NCBI GenBank assembly: GCA_022578605.1
Contig: MU394073.1
Coordinates: forward strand, 124,001-188,000
DNA from: Camillea tinctor
Lineage: Eukaryota > Ascomycota > Sordariomycetes > Xylariales > Xylariaceae
Reading direction: 5' to 3'
DNA length: 64,000 nt
Under the pieces are notes generated by a model. That model was not told where the DNA came from and made no database searches. It was given only the letters and a program-made list of their open reading frames with translations. Both the position numbers and the translations under genes were made by a program. Position 1 is the first letter of the stretch, and each line of letters starts with the position of its first letter. Shown here piece by piece: positions 1-10,829 of this stretch.

Positions 1-975
1 GTCAAGCGTGATACCGAGAACCGAGGCCGGTCCTTCTACACCTGTCCACGCGAGCGCGGCAAGGAAAACCAGTGCGACTTTTGGCTTTGGGCGGAAGACG
101 CACGTGCTAGAGAAACCAGTGCACTCTTTGGGACGCCCAGTCGTCGAGGCATATTAAAACAAATGACGCTACACGAGAGCATCACCCCGCGGAAGGAGAA
201 GCGGCATTGGACGGAAAAGACGCCCATCAGTGGCGCCGCAGAGCTGGCCGAGCTGGGAGTCGCTCAGGGAGAATCTGCGTCAGTCAGTAACTCCCAAAAG
301 GAGGCGAAGGAGGAAAGTTCTCCTTCCCATATCAAACTCGGGACCGTAGCTGCGCGTAAGGAGGCACCCTGCGCCGGGTCCAAACGGAAGCGGGATGAAG
401 AAGAAGATGACTACGGCGACTTCTCCTCCGGCGAGGAGGAAGAGCTCGTAGCCCTAACAGACCAGTCGACCCGCTACCGCGACGCCCTCGCCACCCCCGC
501 CGCAGCACCGCGGTCTGCCGCCGTTGACGAAGGGATCCCCACCCCCCTCACCGAGCGGCCCACGCGGCGAGTCCTCTTCGCCGTCCCCGAATCCAGCGCC
601 ACGAAGCGGCAGCGCACCGACGACTTATCCTCGTCTTCATCGCAGCCTTCCTCGTCCTCCGGCTCCTCATCCTCTCCCTCTTCCTCTCAGCAACAACAGC
701 ACACTACCCCCAGCGCGGGGGATACCCTCACAAGCGAGGTCATGGCGCTTCTGCGCGATCAGCCTATCGATGAGCCGGTGCTCCGAGCCGTGAGGGTTGC
801 CCTCGACCGCCACGCGGCGAAGGCGAGGGGCCTCGAGCGCGGCCGCGACGCCGCCCGCGAGGCCATCAAGAGGGCGGAGAACCGCATTGCGGAGCTGGAG
901 AATGCGAGGGCGCATGATGCGGATGCGCGGAAGAAGATGCGCATTGAGCTTATGAGGCTGTATCGGGAGAGTTGA
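1..975 (+). CDS. GRF-type zinc finger protein, 3' part of gene
   Basis: The frame is open from base 1, so the 5' end lies outside the window. The first residues hold the second half of a GRF zinc finger: the GRSFYTCP core, then a Cys followed by DFWLW about 13 residues later. This matches the family pattern GR-FY-C...C-F-W; the upstream Cys/His ligands are not in the window. GRF fingers bind single-stranded nucleic acid in several DNA-repair and RNA proteins (family knowledge). The rest is low complexity: a basic KRKRDEEEDD stretch that could act as a nuclear signal, a Ser/Gln-rich linker near 610-700, and a C-terminal charged coiled coil (about 790-970) ending YRES. At least 324 codons are present. 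No catalytic domain is visible, so the exact role is unknown; a nuclear, nucleic-acid-binding role is inferred. Confidence 0.75.
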   Translation, partial: VKRDTENRGRSFYTCPRERGKENQCDFWLWAEDARARETSALFGTPSRRGILKQMTLHESITPRKEKRHWTEKTPISGAAELAELGVAQGESASVSNSQKEAKEESSPSHIKLGTVAARKEAPCAGSKRKRDEEEDDYGDFSSGEEEELVALTDQSTRYRDALATPAAAPRSAAVDEGIPTPLTERPTRRVLFAVPESSATKRQRTDDLSSSSSQPSSSSGSSSSPSSSQQQQHTTPSAGDTLTSEVMALLRDQPIDEPVLRAVRVALDRHAAKARGLERGRDAAREAIKRAENRIAELENARAHDADARKKMRIELMRLYRES

Positions 976-2189
976 AAGGTGGGAAGGTCGGAGCTACATA
1001 TTGGGTTGAGCTTCAGTATGCGTTTTCTTTTGCTTTTCTTTTTTATTATTCCCGGATACCCAGTGAGTATGGGTTGGAGTTTGTATAACCTATACCCCGT
1101 CATTGCATGGGGTTGGGATGGGATGAAGTCCGGGACTGGTCGGCGGCTTGCTTGATTTGTTTTTGCCAGGAAGATACAAGATAGTGTGTGTATGTGCAAG
1201 ATACCCCTGTCTTTATTTTATTTTCCGTCCTGTTTTATTCCTTTTCTTTATTCGGGTGAGGCTTTAAGGTGGCTTTGTTGGATGGTTGGGCTTCGGTGGG
1301 CATTAGGGTTAGGCATTGGTATCCGGCTGTATACAGTATGGTGATGTTTACCACAGCTGGGTAGAAAACTAGAGTTAGAGTTTCAAAACTAAAGTTTACA
1401 CTCTCTCATATTCATGTCATTGTAAGGATAAGTGACATAAAGGGGATGTTCAGGCCTGGGTCTTGTATAGTACAACGCAACCTTTGGGACTCGTTTTTAT
1501 CAATACGCCAAATATACTCACTCGCTTGTATACACTGTAAAAGGCACTTTCCCTTAACAGTAAATTACGAGCATCATGATGTTCGACCCTTCATGTTAAA
1601 AGATCAATAGATAGTAGCTCAAGTCTAACGCAGCCCTTCGCTAGATAGTAATTTAAGGGGCACGAATATCATGTGTTGGTAGATGAAAATGACAGATGTT
1701 AAAAGTACAAAGAATCATTGTCAGCTTTCACAAAGATGAAGATTGGATAATTCCATTGTTATGCCCCTGAATAAAGAAAGACTACATGGCTAGGGTGTCT
1801 CACGGGGGACAGTTGAAATATGACACGCGCAATCTATTCAAACAATTGTGAAAGGATCTTCTGCCTAGCCATATTGTTTATACAAGAGAAGAAGACAATG
1901 TCTTTATCTCATCATAACCCCATTAATGTGTGCCCCCGTCCCTCCAGAGTCCTTAAAAGGGGGGCACAATTCCCTCTCCCATCGTCTCATAATCCAGCAG
2001 AACCCAAGCAACCTCTCTCCCCATCCACCAAGTAATCAACCAAGTTAAAAAAAAAAAAGGTAAGTAAAAAAAGGTAAGTATTAGCCAACCCCCTCCTATC
2101 CACAAGTAAATCAGAAAAGCCCAAGCTACTCTTCCACGGAAACACTTCTTACGAAAGAGTCTCCTAGAGGGGGTTAAAAGGGAAAGAAA
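976..2189. other. Intergenic region, no gene seen
   Basis: About 1.2 kb of AT-rich DNA between two plus-strand genes. Short open frames here have no family resemblance. It contains A-rich tracts and a doubled AAAAAAAGGTAAGTA-like stretch (about 2045-2080), and it must hold the 3' UTR of the GRF gene and the promoter of the next gene. Confidence 0.5.
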
Positions 2190-3104
2190 ATGCATGACAT
2201 ACTAGAATACACGGGCCGCCAGGGCTTCCAGTCGCGGCGCCTCTACGCGCAGGCCAAGAAAACGATCTACGCCCTCGCAGAGCGAAGGCTAGAGTACCAG
2301 CACCTGTGCATTAAATGCGTCGAGGGCAGCAAGGGGGGGCAGCAGACGTGGGAGGTCCGCCGGACGGACTACCTACAGCGGCTGAACCTTACGGAAGAGG
2401 GGTTCACGAAGCGTGTTCTCCGGCGGTACGGGGGGGACCCGGCGGTGGTGGAGGAGGAGGAAGCGCCGGAGGGTCCGGACCCGTCGCTGCTAGTGGAGCA
2501 GGAGCCCGCTGAGGACGGTGGCGAGCCCGGTCTAGAGCTCGACATCGAGCTCACGGCCGAGGATTGGGCGATCATCGAGCAGTTCGGTATGAGTAAGGAG
2601 GAGTACATCCAGAACCTTATAGATATGGCGGAGGAGATGGCCCCGCTGGAGGAGCAATTCAAGATCAACTTGAAGATTTCCGAGGACGGGGAGAAGGAGG
2701 AGCAGGATAGTAGCGCTAGCGCCGCCGACGACGTCGAGGACAGCCATACCAGCGCCCCAGAGCCGGAGCCGGTCCCCGAAGAAGACGCCAAAGACGAAGA
2801 GCTGTACGACAGCGACGGGTTCCTCCGGGAGGAGAAGGAGGTGAAGAAGAAGCGTCAGCACCTCGACCTGTTCGAGTGGCCGGCGCTCGACGCCGCGAGC
2901 GCGGCGTGGTGGCAGAAGGAAGCGGTCTACGCGTGCCGGCGGCTGGTGCGGGCCATCGACGAGGAGCTCGACGAGCCCGTGCGGGTCGCGGGCGTGCGCA
3001 CCTGGCTCGGCCTGAACAAGACGCGCGTCGAGAAGTACAACGAGAAGAAGAAGCAGAAGGACGAGGCGCGGGCCCAGTACAACTTGCTTGGCAAGACGTT
3101 CTAG
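2190..3104 (+). CDS. Acidic hypothetical protein, 304 aa
   Basis: A single uninterrupted frame starts at the first ATG (2190), just after an A-rich leader, and encodes 304 residues. I do not recognise the family. The N-terminal ~85 residues are a compact, basic, probably helical segment (MHDILEYTGRQGFQSRRLYAQ onward) with two cysteines (HLCIKC). Residues ~85-215 are strongly acidic and low complexity (Glu/Asp/Ser/Pro), as in nuclear or ribosome-biogenesis proteins. Residues ~225-304 form a second ordered segment rich in Trp, Arg and Lys (LFEWPALDAASAAWWQKEA) ending in a charged helix. The ordered-acidic-ordered layout and the GC-rich codons in AT-rich surroundings argue for a real gene. There is no signal peptide or membrane segment. 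Function unknown. Confidence 0.65.
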   Translation: MHDILEYTGRQGFQSRRLYAQAKKTIYALAERRLEYQHLCIKCVEGSKGGQQTWEVRRTDYLQRLNLTEEGFTKRVLRRYGGDPAVVEEEEAPEGPDPSLLVEQEPAEDGGEPGLELDIELTAEDWAIIEQFGMSKEEYIQNLIDMAEEMAPLEEQFKINLKISEDGEKEEQDSSASAADDVEDSHTSAPEPEPVPEEDAKDEELYDSDGFLREEKEVKKKRQHLDLFEWPALDAASAAWWQKEAVYACRRLVRAIDEELDEPVRVAGVRTWLGLNKTRVEKYNEKKKQKDEARAQYNLLGKTF

Positions 3105-3764
3105 GATACGGTGAGCTGAGCTAACCTACAGATGCTGTGTAAATGTGTAAGTGTGTCTACAGGTCAGGTAAGTAAACCTCCTCGTTTTCTCTTTTGTCTT
3201 TTGTGTTTCGTTGGCGTTAGGTTGGGGATGATATACGTACATGGTATACATCGTCACTTGGGGCTTGCTGGACAATGCCAAAAAATCCGTAGGCGTTCTA
3301 GGGATAGAGAGAGGCAATGAATTAATTTGATTTGATTAATACCCTATTGTCTTTGATTGTGGTAGGAATTGTTATAAATAAAGAAAGAAAAAACATCATT
3401 GACGACCCCCAACTAGTAGAAAATAGATGTCCCAATTTGTATGTATGCCATCAGTTTGTAATATAACAACATGTTCTAAGTTAGTTTAGGGATTAAGATT
3501 CCTAGTTTAATGATACAATGAAGTTTCAAAATCCTCCACGAACTACATCACAAAATAAAGAACATTTCTAGGTACCCGTGGTAATCATCATACACCACCA
3601 ACATTATTCCCCACTCCTCCTAACCCCCAGGACCCTTATATAGTAGCAAGTCAAGTCTTGAGATACGTCTTCCCCCTTAACTAAGGGGCCTCAATCGAAT
3701 CCCACCAAAAGTCAAAGGACCATCCCGCACGCCAGACTGGTAGCAAACCGACCCCCTACCTATC
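3105..3764. other. Intergenic region, no gene seen
   Basis: AT-rich spacer between two convergent genes (plus-strand gene ending 3104, minus-strand gene ending 3765). It should hold both 3' UTRs. No RNA gene or repeat recognised. Confidence 0.5.
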
Positions 3765-4373
3765 TTAGAGATCACGTTCCTCTTTCTTGTCTTCGCCCGA
3801 TTCTTTGCAAATATGTGCTATTCGAGACCGCTTTTAGTTAGCAACCAAGCTCCGAAACTCGGGAAGACTCGAGATACAAAAAGGGGGGGAGACTGAGAAA
3901 GAAAAAAAAAAGCTCACAGCATTGTTTCTCAACACAATTCTTCTGCTCCTCTTCGACCTCGCTCGAGACACGACACTCGGTGATGCAACGGAGGTACTGT
4001 GGGATTCTATCAGGGAGGAAGGATCAGTCACTAGCATATTGAATAACTTTTTTTATCTTCATATTACATCTCTGAATAACCAAAGCTCACGCTCGTTCAG
4101 CTCCATTACAGGCACCCTTTTGTTTCTCCCCCTATTCTCTGAGAGAAGATAGGCAAAGAGAGATGGGGGAGGAGAGGAAAGGAAAGGGGGATCCGCCCTT
4201 TTTCGTCACATAAAAAGAAAGATGGGGGGAAAAGGGACTCACCCAGGTCTTCCGACGGGACAGTCACGGCGGGCGAGGTCGTAGAGCGATTCCCCGGGCT
4301 TTAAGGCTAGAGTGAGCGACTGCTGCGAGGAAGCCAATGCCGCCATAAGGGCGAGTGCTGCGTGGAAATACAT
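3765..4373 (-). CDS. Small secreted cysteine-rich protein (three exons)
   Basis: Minus-strand exons 4373-4243, 4006-3918 and 3817-3765 give a continuous 90-residue protein. Exon 1 starts at an ATG and encodes a signal peptide (MYFHAALALMAALASS), then ends at a good GTGAGT donor in phase 2. Exon 2 follows a GATAG acceptor and ends at GTGAGC. Intron 2 has a CTAAC branch point and a TAG acceptor. The predicted mature chain carries six cysteines (residues 38, 51, 55, 68, 73, 77) spaced C-x12-C-x3-C-x12-C-x4-C-x3-C, an even number that suits three disulfides, and ends in a Lys/Glu-rich tail. Intron 1 (236 nt) is long for a fungus, so an extra small exon cannot be excluded. No family was recognised. 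The gene is an effector-like or antimicrobial-like secreted peptide candidate; that role is inference. Confidence 0.55.
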
Positions 4374-5357
4374 CTTGAGAGGACGGCCACGAGAAGAGAT
4401 GGTATATGTACAATATGGCTGGATTTTCTAAGTTGTGTCCCTGTTTGATACATAAGAGGAAGAGAGAGAGAGTGAAAGAGTGAAAGGGGAGAGGGGAGTT
4501 CCCCCTGTGTGTGTGTTATGGGTGTAGACTTGTAGCTATAGGAGACTCGAGTCCGAGCCTTAGGTACTTTAGGGACACGAGGGAAGGTGCAAGCGGTGAT
4601 GAGATGAGTACGAGGTCGTTTGAGATTCCGAGGACTTTGAGGTGCTTATTCTCTAGCATTCCGCAAACTCCCGTTATGACGTTAAGGCCATGATGCTCAT
4701 AAACTCTAAGAGGGACAACCTCTTGTCGTAGTTACCCATCTATGATATTATACCGAGGGCATCGCCCTCAAACCCCTTTTCTCTTGATATCATAGAGTAG
4801 GATGGCTACACGATACTAGGTTAGGTTAGATAATTCTGAATCCGAAATACTCCGAGGCTTGTGTCAAGACATTATGTAGTTAGTGATAGATAAATGTACG
4901 GAAAGGTGAATTTTGATACCATTTATAATATAACATATGGAAGCTACCGTGCCCGATGCCCCAACATTTTGTTGATATGAAGTCCACCAAAATGTTTTTT
5001 GTTTTTTGTATTCTAATAAGTTATTTTTTTCTTCCTTTTGTTTTTGGATTCTCAAAAACCATCATCCCTATCCCTCCGAGTACTACATACATAGACAAAT
5101 GAAACGATAAAAGATCAGCGGAGAGGAGAGAGTGTCAGAATACTACACCTATTGTGAAAAAAAAAAAGGCATTCGTCAAAACCCCCTTGAATATTCTTCA
5201 GTAATCCAACATCATTCCGTAACGTTGCGAACATCTGCCCAGCATTTTGCCATCCTCTCTCCTCCTTGCAAATCACAAATGAGTGCTATAGTAGGCATAG
5301 TAGATAGGCCATCGACTGTCATGATCGCGTGATTGGACCCCATGATGTGTCCCAGTT
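4374..5357. other. Intergenic region
   Basis: Promoter side of the small secreted protein and 3' side of ATG33. It contains a purine-rich GA stretch (about 4450-4500) and otherwise AT-rich DNA. No gene supported. Confidence 0.45.
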
Positions 5358-6215
5358 TTATAGCTCAACATATAGCGCATCGGGGATCTCGTGGGCACCA
5401 TCTCCCCAGATACCCACAATGGCCATCATCAGGCCGATGCCGGAGATAGCAGTCCGTACCAGCTGGTTGCGGAGGAAGAGATCGACCTCGTTGCGGACCT
5501 CCTCGCCGTTCACTTCGTCGTCAAGCTCTTCGCCACTGGCGCCATCGTCGCTGTGAGACTCGCCGAGCACTTCGTAGCTGGAATCCATGCGTCGGTTGGC
5601 TCGCTCCCTGCGGGCTTGGGCGCGGGCAGCTCGTCGTTGGGCGGCGGGGGATGCAGTAGGAGCGCCGAAGATGTACGGGGTCACAGTTTCAGCCAACCGG
5701 GTACCGAAGCAGAACAGCGAGGTGTAGACGAGATAGGGGTGTCGGTAGCCGCGTGGTGAGAGTACAAAGGCGAGCAGAAAAGCTGAGCCGGATATGCCAG
5801 TTAGGGTGGTAAGATGAGTTGATGCTGTTGATGCTAGAGACCTAAAGGTCTTAGCGGCAGCAGAGGCCGAGGGAAGCTCGAGGAGGGATGGGATTGTCAG
5901 GGCCGAGAGGGTATAGGATGTGCCCTATATGATTTTTCAGGTTAGTTTATTTTTCATTTTTTTTTCTTTCCCTTCTCTCTCATCATATTATTTTTCTATC
6001 TACTTGGATGAAATGGAAATAGTTATATAGTGAAAGTGGCGTTCAAATAGCTACTACATAAGTAGGAAATTGATAGTTGAATACTATCGCGGGGGAGGGG
6101 TAATCGGATGGCGAATATATTGAACGAGACATGATAAAAAAAAGAAACTCACTGTTAAGAGACCGAGGGAGACGGTCCCTACAAATTTAAGGGTAGACAC
6201 CTTCTTAGATGCCAT
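5358..6215 (-). CDS. ATG33: Mitophagy protein Atg33
   Basis: Two exons on the minus strand (6215-6153 and 5924-5358) join in phase 0 at GTGAGT...ATAG to give 209 residues. Atg33 is a fungal-specific mitochondrial outer-membrane protein needed for selective mitophagy in yeast. The N-terminus VSTLKFVGTVSLGLLT followed across the junction by GTSYTLSALTIPSLLELPSA is the family's hallmark. Hydrophobic segments lie at about residues 5-30, 63-80 and 90-105, with a last one near the C-terminus (TAISGIGLMMAIVGIW). Between them is a charged, Ala/Arg-rich then acidic loop (RRMDSSYEVLGESHSDDGAS...EELDDEVNGEEV), which in filamentous fungi is longer than in yeast. The short first exon would be missed without splicing. 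The family assignment is confident; the mitophagy role in this organism is transferred by homology. Confidence 0.85.
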
Positions 6216-6980
6216 CGTCTCTTATTTTTTCTCTCTCTTCAAACTGATGAACGATGTCGAGAAAAATGGTGAATGTGTGAGCTCGATGCGGGAGATGAAA
6301 GCCGCATGAGAAAGTCAGACGTAGTGGCAGCGATTTACGATTAAGTTAGGCGTTAAGAGAGATAAGGTACTTAGGTAACAAGGACAGACGTGGAGAGGTG
6401 GGACGATCACAAAGCCTTAGCCTAGGCTAGGGTACTAGGTACACTAGCTAACCACTACCTACGATCTGATAATGGCATTTCTGGGGGATGTCATTGGTAC
6501 ACTTTGGTCAATGAATATATGACCTCACCTACCTAATCCCTAAGCCCGAGATGTGTGGCTTGATACGCTAAGTATCTAGGTACCTAGGGTACTACCTTAG
6601 GTACAAATATGTAGATGTGGCACAGCACATCGTACACCACATCTGGGTCTGTGTTTCAAGACAAGCCGAGGCCCGTCGCTCTCTACCGAGCTACAGCCTA
6701 CAACATCCTTGTATGGCTGAACACAAAAACCTGTGTCGCGTAAGCATCGGTCAAAGAACCGGACATTTTAAACCTTTAACACTTTCTATATATAAAGTAC
6801 TTAAGTAATGGCTTGTTGCACTTGATCTACTTCATTATCTAATTTACTAACCTAATTCAATACATGTATAATACTTACACCTACTGGCCAACTCGAGCGT
6901 AGCATAGCGTAGTAGCGTGACATCTTTCTTTCCTCTTCCACTTCGATCAAACAAGCGCCTTAATAAATCACAAAGCAAAC
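6216..6980. promoter_or_regulatory. Divergent intergenic region ATG33 / SPS19-like
   Basis: 765 bp lie between two genes that start away from each other, so it should hold both promoters. It is rich in CCTAGG-like palindromic words (6418-6440 and 6575-6603) and AT-rich near the SPS19-like start. No recognisable oleate-response element was assigned. Confidence 0.4.
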
Positions 6981-8171
6981 ATGCCCGTTCCTAGATCTGA
7001 ATATCTAAGCTCCGTCTGGAGAGATGGCATCTTCGGTCCGTCCTCTCCAAACACGAAGTTTCTTTCTTTTTTTCTTTTTTTCTCTCTCTCTCTCTTCTTT
7101 ACATTTCTCGAACTAATGTAGTTTGCCCCTAATATATAGCTGACCGCGTCGTCTTCGTAACCGGGGGTGCTGGCACCATCTGTAGCGCGCAAACCCGGGC
7201 ACTCGTCCACCTTGGCGCAAACGCATGTATCATCGGCCGTAACGTACAGAAAACCGAAGCTGCCGCTGCCGATATAGCCACAGCCCGGAATGGCGCAAAG
7301 GTTATAGGCATCGGCGGCTGCGATGTTCGAGATGTACGTAAAACCCCACATGTCTAACCCAGATGGATCATGCACTGTAATGTACATACTAACTTTCTAT
7401 AGCCAGAAAGCCTGAGAAGGGCTGCCGAGCAATGTGTGAAGGAGCTAGGGGCCATCGATTTTGTTATGTATGACCTCCATGTCAATATTTCTTTTTGGGT
7501 ACTATCCGGAAATTTACTAACATGAACGCTACAGTGCCGGCGCGGCTGGTAACTTTGTCGCGCCCATCACCGGACTTAGTTCCAATGGATTTAAATCTGT
7601 CATGGATATCGACGTCTTGGGCACATTCAACACCGTCAAGGCGACGATACCATATTTGATCGAGTCAGCCCAGCGGAACCCTAACCCTAGCACTAACGGC
7701 TTGACGGGAGGAAGGATTCTCTTCGTCTCTGCCACCTTTCACTATGCTGGCATGCCGTTGCAAGCGCATGTGTCTGCAGCGAAAGCCGCCGTCGATTCGA
7801 TCATGGCTTCGGTTTCCATCGAATTTGGCCCATACGGCGTTACTTGTAATGTCATTGCCCCCGGTGGTATCGCCGGCACCGAAGGCATGGAGAGGTTGGC
7901 AAGCAGCAAGGTGGATCAGGAGACGAGCGGAAGGGCTATTCCACTAGGTCGATGGGGTACAATCCGTGATATCGCCGACGCTACCGTGTACCTCTTTAGT
8001 GACGCCGGTAACTATGTCAACGGAGAGGTCCTCGTCGTGGACGGAGCCGAGTGGAGAAATAAGGGGCTGGGGGTTGGATTGGATGCCGATATGAAGTATC
8101 CCGACTACCTACTAAAGGGGGAGTTTTCCAAACACGTCAAGACTGGAAAGAAAGAAAAATCAAAGTTATAG
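6981..8171 (+). CDS. SPS19: Peroxisomal 2,4-dienoyl-CoA reductase (SPS19-type SDR)
   Basis: Four exons (6981-7035, 7140-7333, 7403-7467, 7535-8171) encode 316 residues. The enzyme reduces 2,4-dienoyl-CoA with NADPH so that unsaturated fatty acids can enter peroxisomal beta-oxidation. The sequence shows the Sps19 N-terminus (YLSSVWRDGIF), the cofactor loop VTGGAGTICSAQTRALV, the GRN/K region for NADPH, the AGAAGNFVAP segment and a C-terminal SKL, the type 1 peroxisomal signal. The active-site stretch reads SATFHYAGMPLQAHVSAAK: as is usual in this subfamily, the canonical SDR Tyr four residues before Lys is absent. Intron 1 has an unusual GTCCGT donor and a (TC)n tract; the other introns are ordinary. 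It starts divergently from ATG33. Assignment strong. Confidence 0.88.
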
Positions 8172-8575
8172 GGGGAAGATCATATATAATATTGACTTTT
8201 ACTTCAAGACTAACCTATCGACTCTGTATGCTTACAATCAACTAATTGGTTTTTTTTTTAACATAGCAAACCCTCCGTTTATGCCAGACCAGCAAATGAG
8301 GGAAATTATATTCAACCTAATCTAGATACTATTTGCACAAGAAAATGAACTGCAGCCATACCCAACTGTGTGAGAAAATAATAAGTCAGTTCTAAGGGCC
8401 CTCCTTGCTTACCTAAGAACCAATCCTATAGTTCTTCTGAACCGGGTTAAGAAACTCAAAGAATTCCACAGTCAATGGTATAACGTAGTAAAAATATATT
8501 CAAGGGTCTATAGACTCAAGCCGTCGTTCATTCTACGCTGACTTTATATATCTGGCTCCTCTTAGTCATTTCACG
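8172..8575. other. Intergenic region, no gene seen
   Basis: About 400 bp of AT-rich spacer between two plus-strand genes: 3' UTR of the reductase and promoter of the next gene. Nothing else recognised. Confidence 0.45.
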
Positions 8576-10258
8576 ATGGAGACGCTTCGGCAACTCGCGG
8601 AGATACCGCAAGACCGGTTTCAGTCCAGTCCAGACCGCAAATTTGTACTTTCCGCTCAAACGTTTATTTCCGGCAGTCATACATTCATGAATTACTACAC
8701 GAGTGAGTTGAGGTCCATAGCCGTGCTGCTACCGCCGCCCACGTATAACACGGGTGCTACCTTTACTTTGCTCTCGATACGCCGCAACAAGGATGAAAAA
8801 CTCATGATTGACCACGATGTGTTCTCAACTATATTTCAATATTTCAAGATTGAACGTCGGTTCCTTCAACTCGTCAGGACGAACAGGTATGGATTACATT
8901 ATGATAGAGAGGGTGACGTGGTCTCCTACTATATAGGGACAGCACTGTACACGATCATGTGGTCGTTCGACGTGTCTACCCGGGAGACCTGCGCTATTCT
9001 CCTATCCAGATACAAGCCCGAGTCGTTCGAACTGGACGGTTTTCAGCAACTTGTTAAGCTTGAGGCAGCTAAGCTACACTCGCCATTTTTCCTCGCCTGG
9101 GATGTGCTTGTTCATCTCAGCAACTGGTTGGACCGGAGCACGTATATATCCCTAATCGAACTCCGTAAGCTCGAAGGGGTAACGGGCTACGGCTTCTACG
9201 GAAACGTTAAACTCGATGTTGAAGCATCAATGGAAGAATTGACACAGGCCTCAAAGCACATCGGGTCTGTCCAGGTTAAACTAGCCAACCAGTCACGTCA
9301 CATCGCAATCGCACTTTCTATAGCAACTCACCTCGCCACCCAAATGGCGGAGGTAGACAGTTATGCCACCGAGATATTCAGGCCACAGTGTTGTGAAGAG
9401 CTTAAAGCGTTCTCTGTGACAATGGCATCGTTACAGCGATGCCTGAACGATTCAAGTGCCTATGTTTCCTACCTCCAGGAACGGGTTAAGAGCCAGTCTT
9501 CGGTAGTGCGTAACTTATACACCCCCCTCACCCTCTCAGATTTCAAATATCCCTTTTCTTTTCGGATACAGGCCAATAAGTACCGTGTATTTACATGTGC
9601 TTTCTAGGTATATGCCCTCATGACGCATCAGGATGCGCGTACCAGTATGAGGCTTGCGCAAGCAAGCAAAGACCTAGCCGAGGCAGCGAAAAAAGACACT
9701 TCGTCTATGAAGACGATAGCCGTTATGGTAATCCCCCCCTCTCCCCTTTGAAGAACATCGTTCTTCGTCTAGCATCTCTTCCCTCCTCTTAATATTATTA
9801 CGTTCATTTATTTCCACGTTCTTCCGAAATAGACGCAGCACCTGTAGCACATACCCATCTCATAATACGCCCATAACTTGGTATTTTGATCACATAAACT
9901 AAAACCCCATGCACCACAGACTATGCTCTTCCTCCCAGGCACGTACTTCGCCGCCCTCTGGGCCGTCCCATCCCTCCAGTGGGGCCAGCCAGGCGACGTC
10001 ATCCAGGGCAATTTCTGGGTCTATTGGGCCTTCACGCTGCCCTGCACAGTCGCTGTGTTCGCCGTCTGGCTTGGCCTCCACCGGGGGAAGGACTTGCCCC
10101 ACCTCGGCCTGTCCTGGGCTCGCCGAAGGAGGATAAGTGCTGAGGAAGGCAACGCCGTCCCGTCTACCCGGGTCTCACCCATGGATGGGAGGGACTTGCC
10201 GCTTGAGTCCCCAGGCCCGTCGCTGTGGTCGCCTATGTCAGACCCACATCAGCAATAG
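8576..10258 (+). CDS. CorA-like fungal membrane protein
   Basis: Proposed exons 8576-9505, 9608-9727 and 9920-10258 give 462 residues. The N-terminal two-thirds are a soluble globular and helical region. Exon 2 encodes a Lys/Ala-rich amphipathic helix (RTSMRLAQASKDLAEAAKKD) leading into the motif MLFLPGTYFAALWA and two membrane helices (residues ~352-368 and ~380-400), then a short basic tail. This helix-TM-TM ending is typical of a large filamentous-fungal group related to CorA/ZIP-zinc metal transporters, although the CorA GMN motif is replaced by LPGT. Transport of a divalent metal is therefore only a guess. The first donor could be GTAGTG at 9503 or GTGCGT at 9506; the frame and all downstream sequence are the same, one Val differing. 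Intron 2 is 192 nt. Confidence 0.7.
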
Positions 10259-10586
10259 ACGCACGGAGAGAGAGAGACCAAGGAGTCAAGATGAGATATT
10301 TGTAGGTATCTCCAGCCTCTAAAGTCTAAGGCCGAGATATCTACGTTCTTATAATGTATACACATAGATATCTAATTACAACTACAATTTTTTTCTAGAA
10401 AACTTTTCCATATGTCTGATTATAGGTAATTCATCCAATAATATTGTCGAAGCTTATATATACAACAGGTAGCAGGATATAGGCCTCGCTTTAAGTTGGT
10501 AGACAACGAATCTAACAACACACGGGAAAGGTAAAAAGTAAGCTATAATTATAGTTCTTAACAAGAAAAAAAGAAAAGAAAAAATT

Positions 10587-10672
10587 AGGACCGAACGCGG
10601 GTCGAACGCGTGACCTTAGGATAGTTGCGGTATGAACTGCAATCCCACGCTCTACCACTGAGCTACCGATCC
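10587..10672 (-). tRNA. tRNA-Cys (anticodon GCA) with a 14-nt intron
   Basis: The minus strand folds into a full cloverleaf: 7-bp acceptor stem GGATCGG/TCGGTCC, D arm GCTC-AGTGGTA-GAGC, anticodon stem TGGGA/TCCTA with loop TTGCAGA, and T arm ACGCG-TTCGACC-CGCGT. The discriminator base is U, as expected for Cys. The anticodon GCA is at 10640-10638. A 14-nt intron (10636-10623) sits at the canonical position after base 37; its GCAA can pair with loop TTGC, as in eukaryotic pre-tRNAs. The mature length is 72 nt before CCA addition. A T-rich stretch just past the 3' end (minus strand, 10586-10561) can serve as the RNA polymerase III terminator. Confidence 0.93.
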
Positions 10673-10829
10673 CTTACTTTATTGTTGTAAAAGGAAATCG
10701 CCCATGTCATAAACGATGATTGGGACGGTGTAAAACATCTATTTATTTAGCACAAAACACTATCTTACAATCCAACTGCTGTATCGAATTCATACAGGAA
10801 GATATTTCCGAGACCAATGTAATTGTCGA

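Noticed and set aside
1303..1313. TTAGGGTTAGG resembling telomere repeats
   Set aside because: Fewer than two full units; too short for an interstitial telomere array.
3765..3820. ER-retention signal at the end of the small secreted protein
   Set aside because: The last residues (ERDL) do not fit the K/HDEL consensus.
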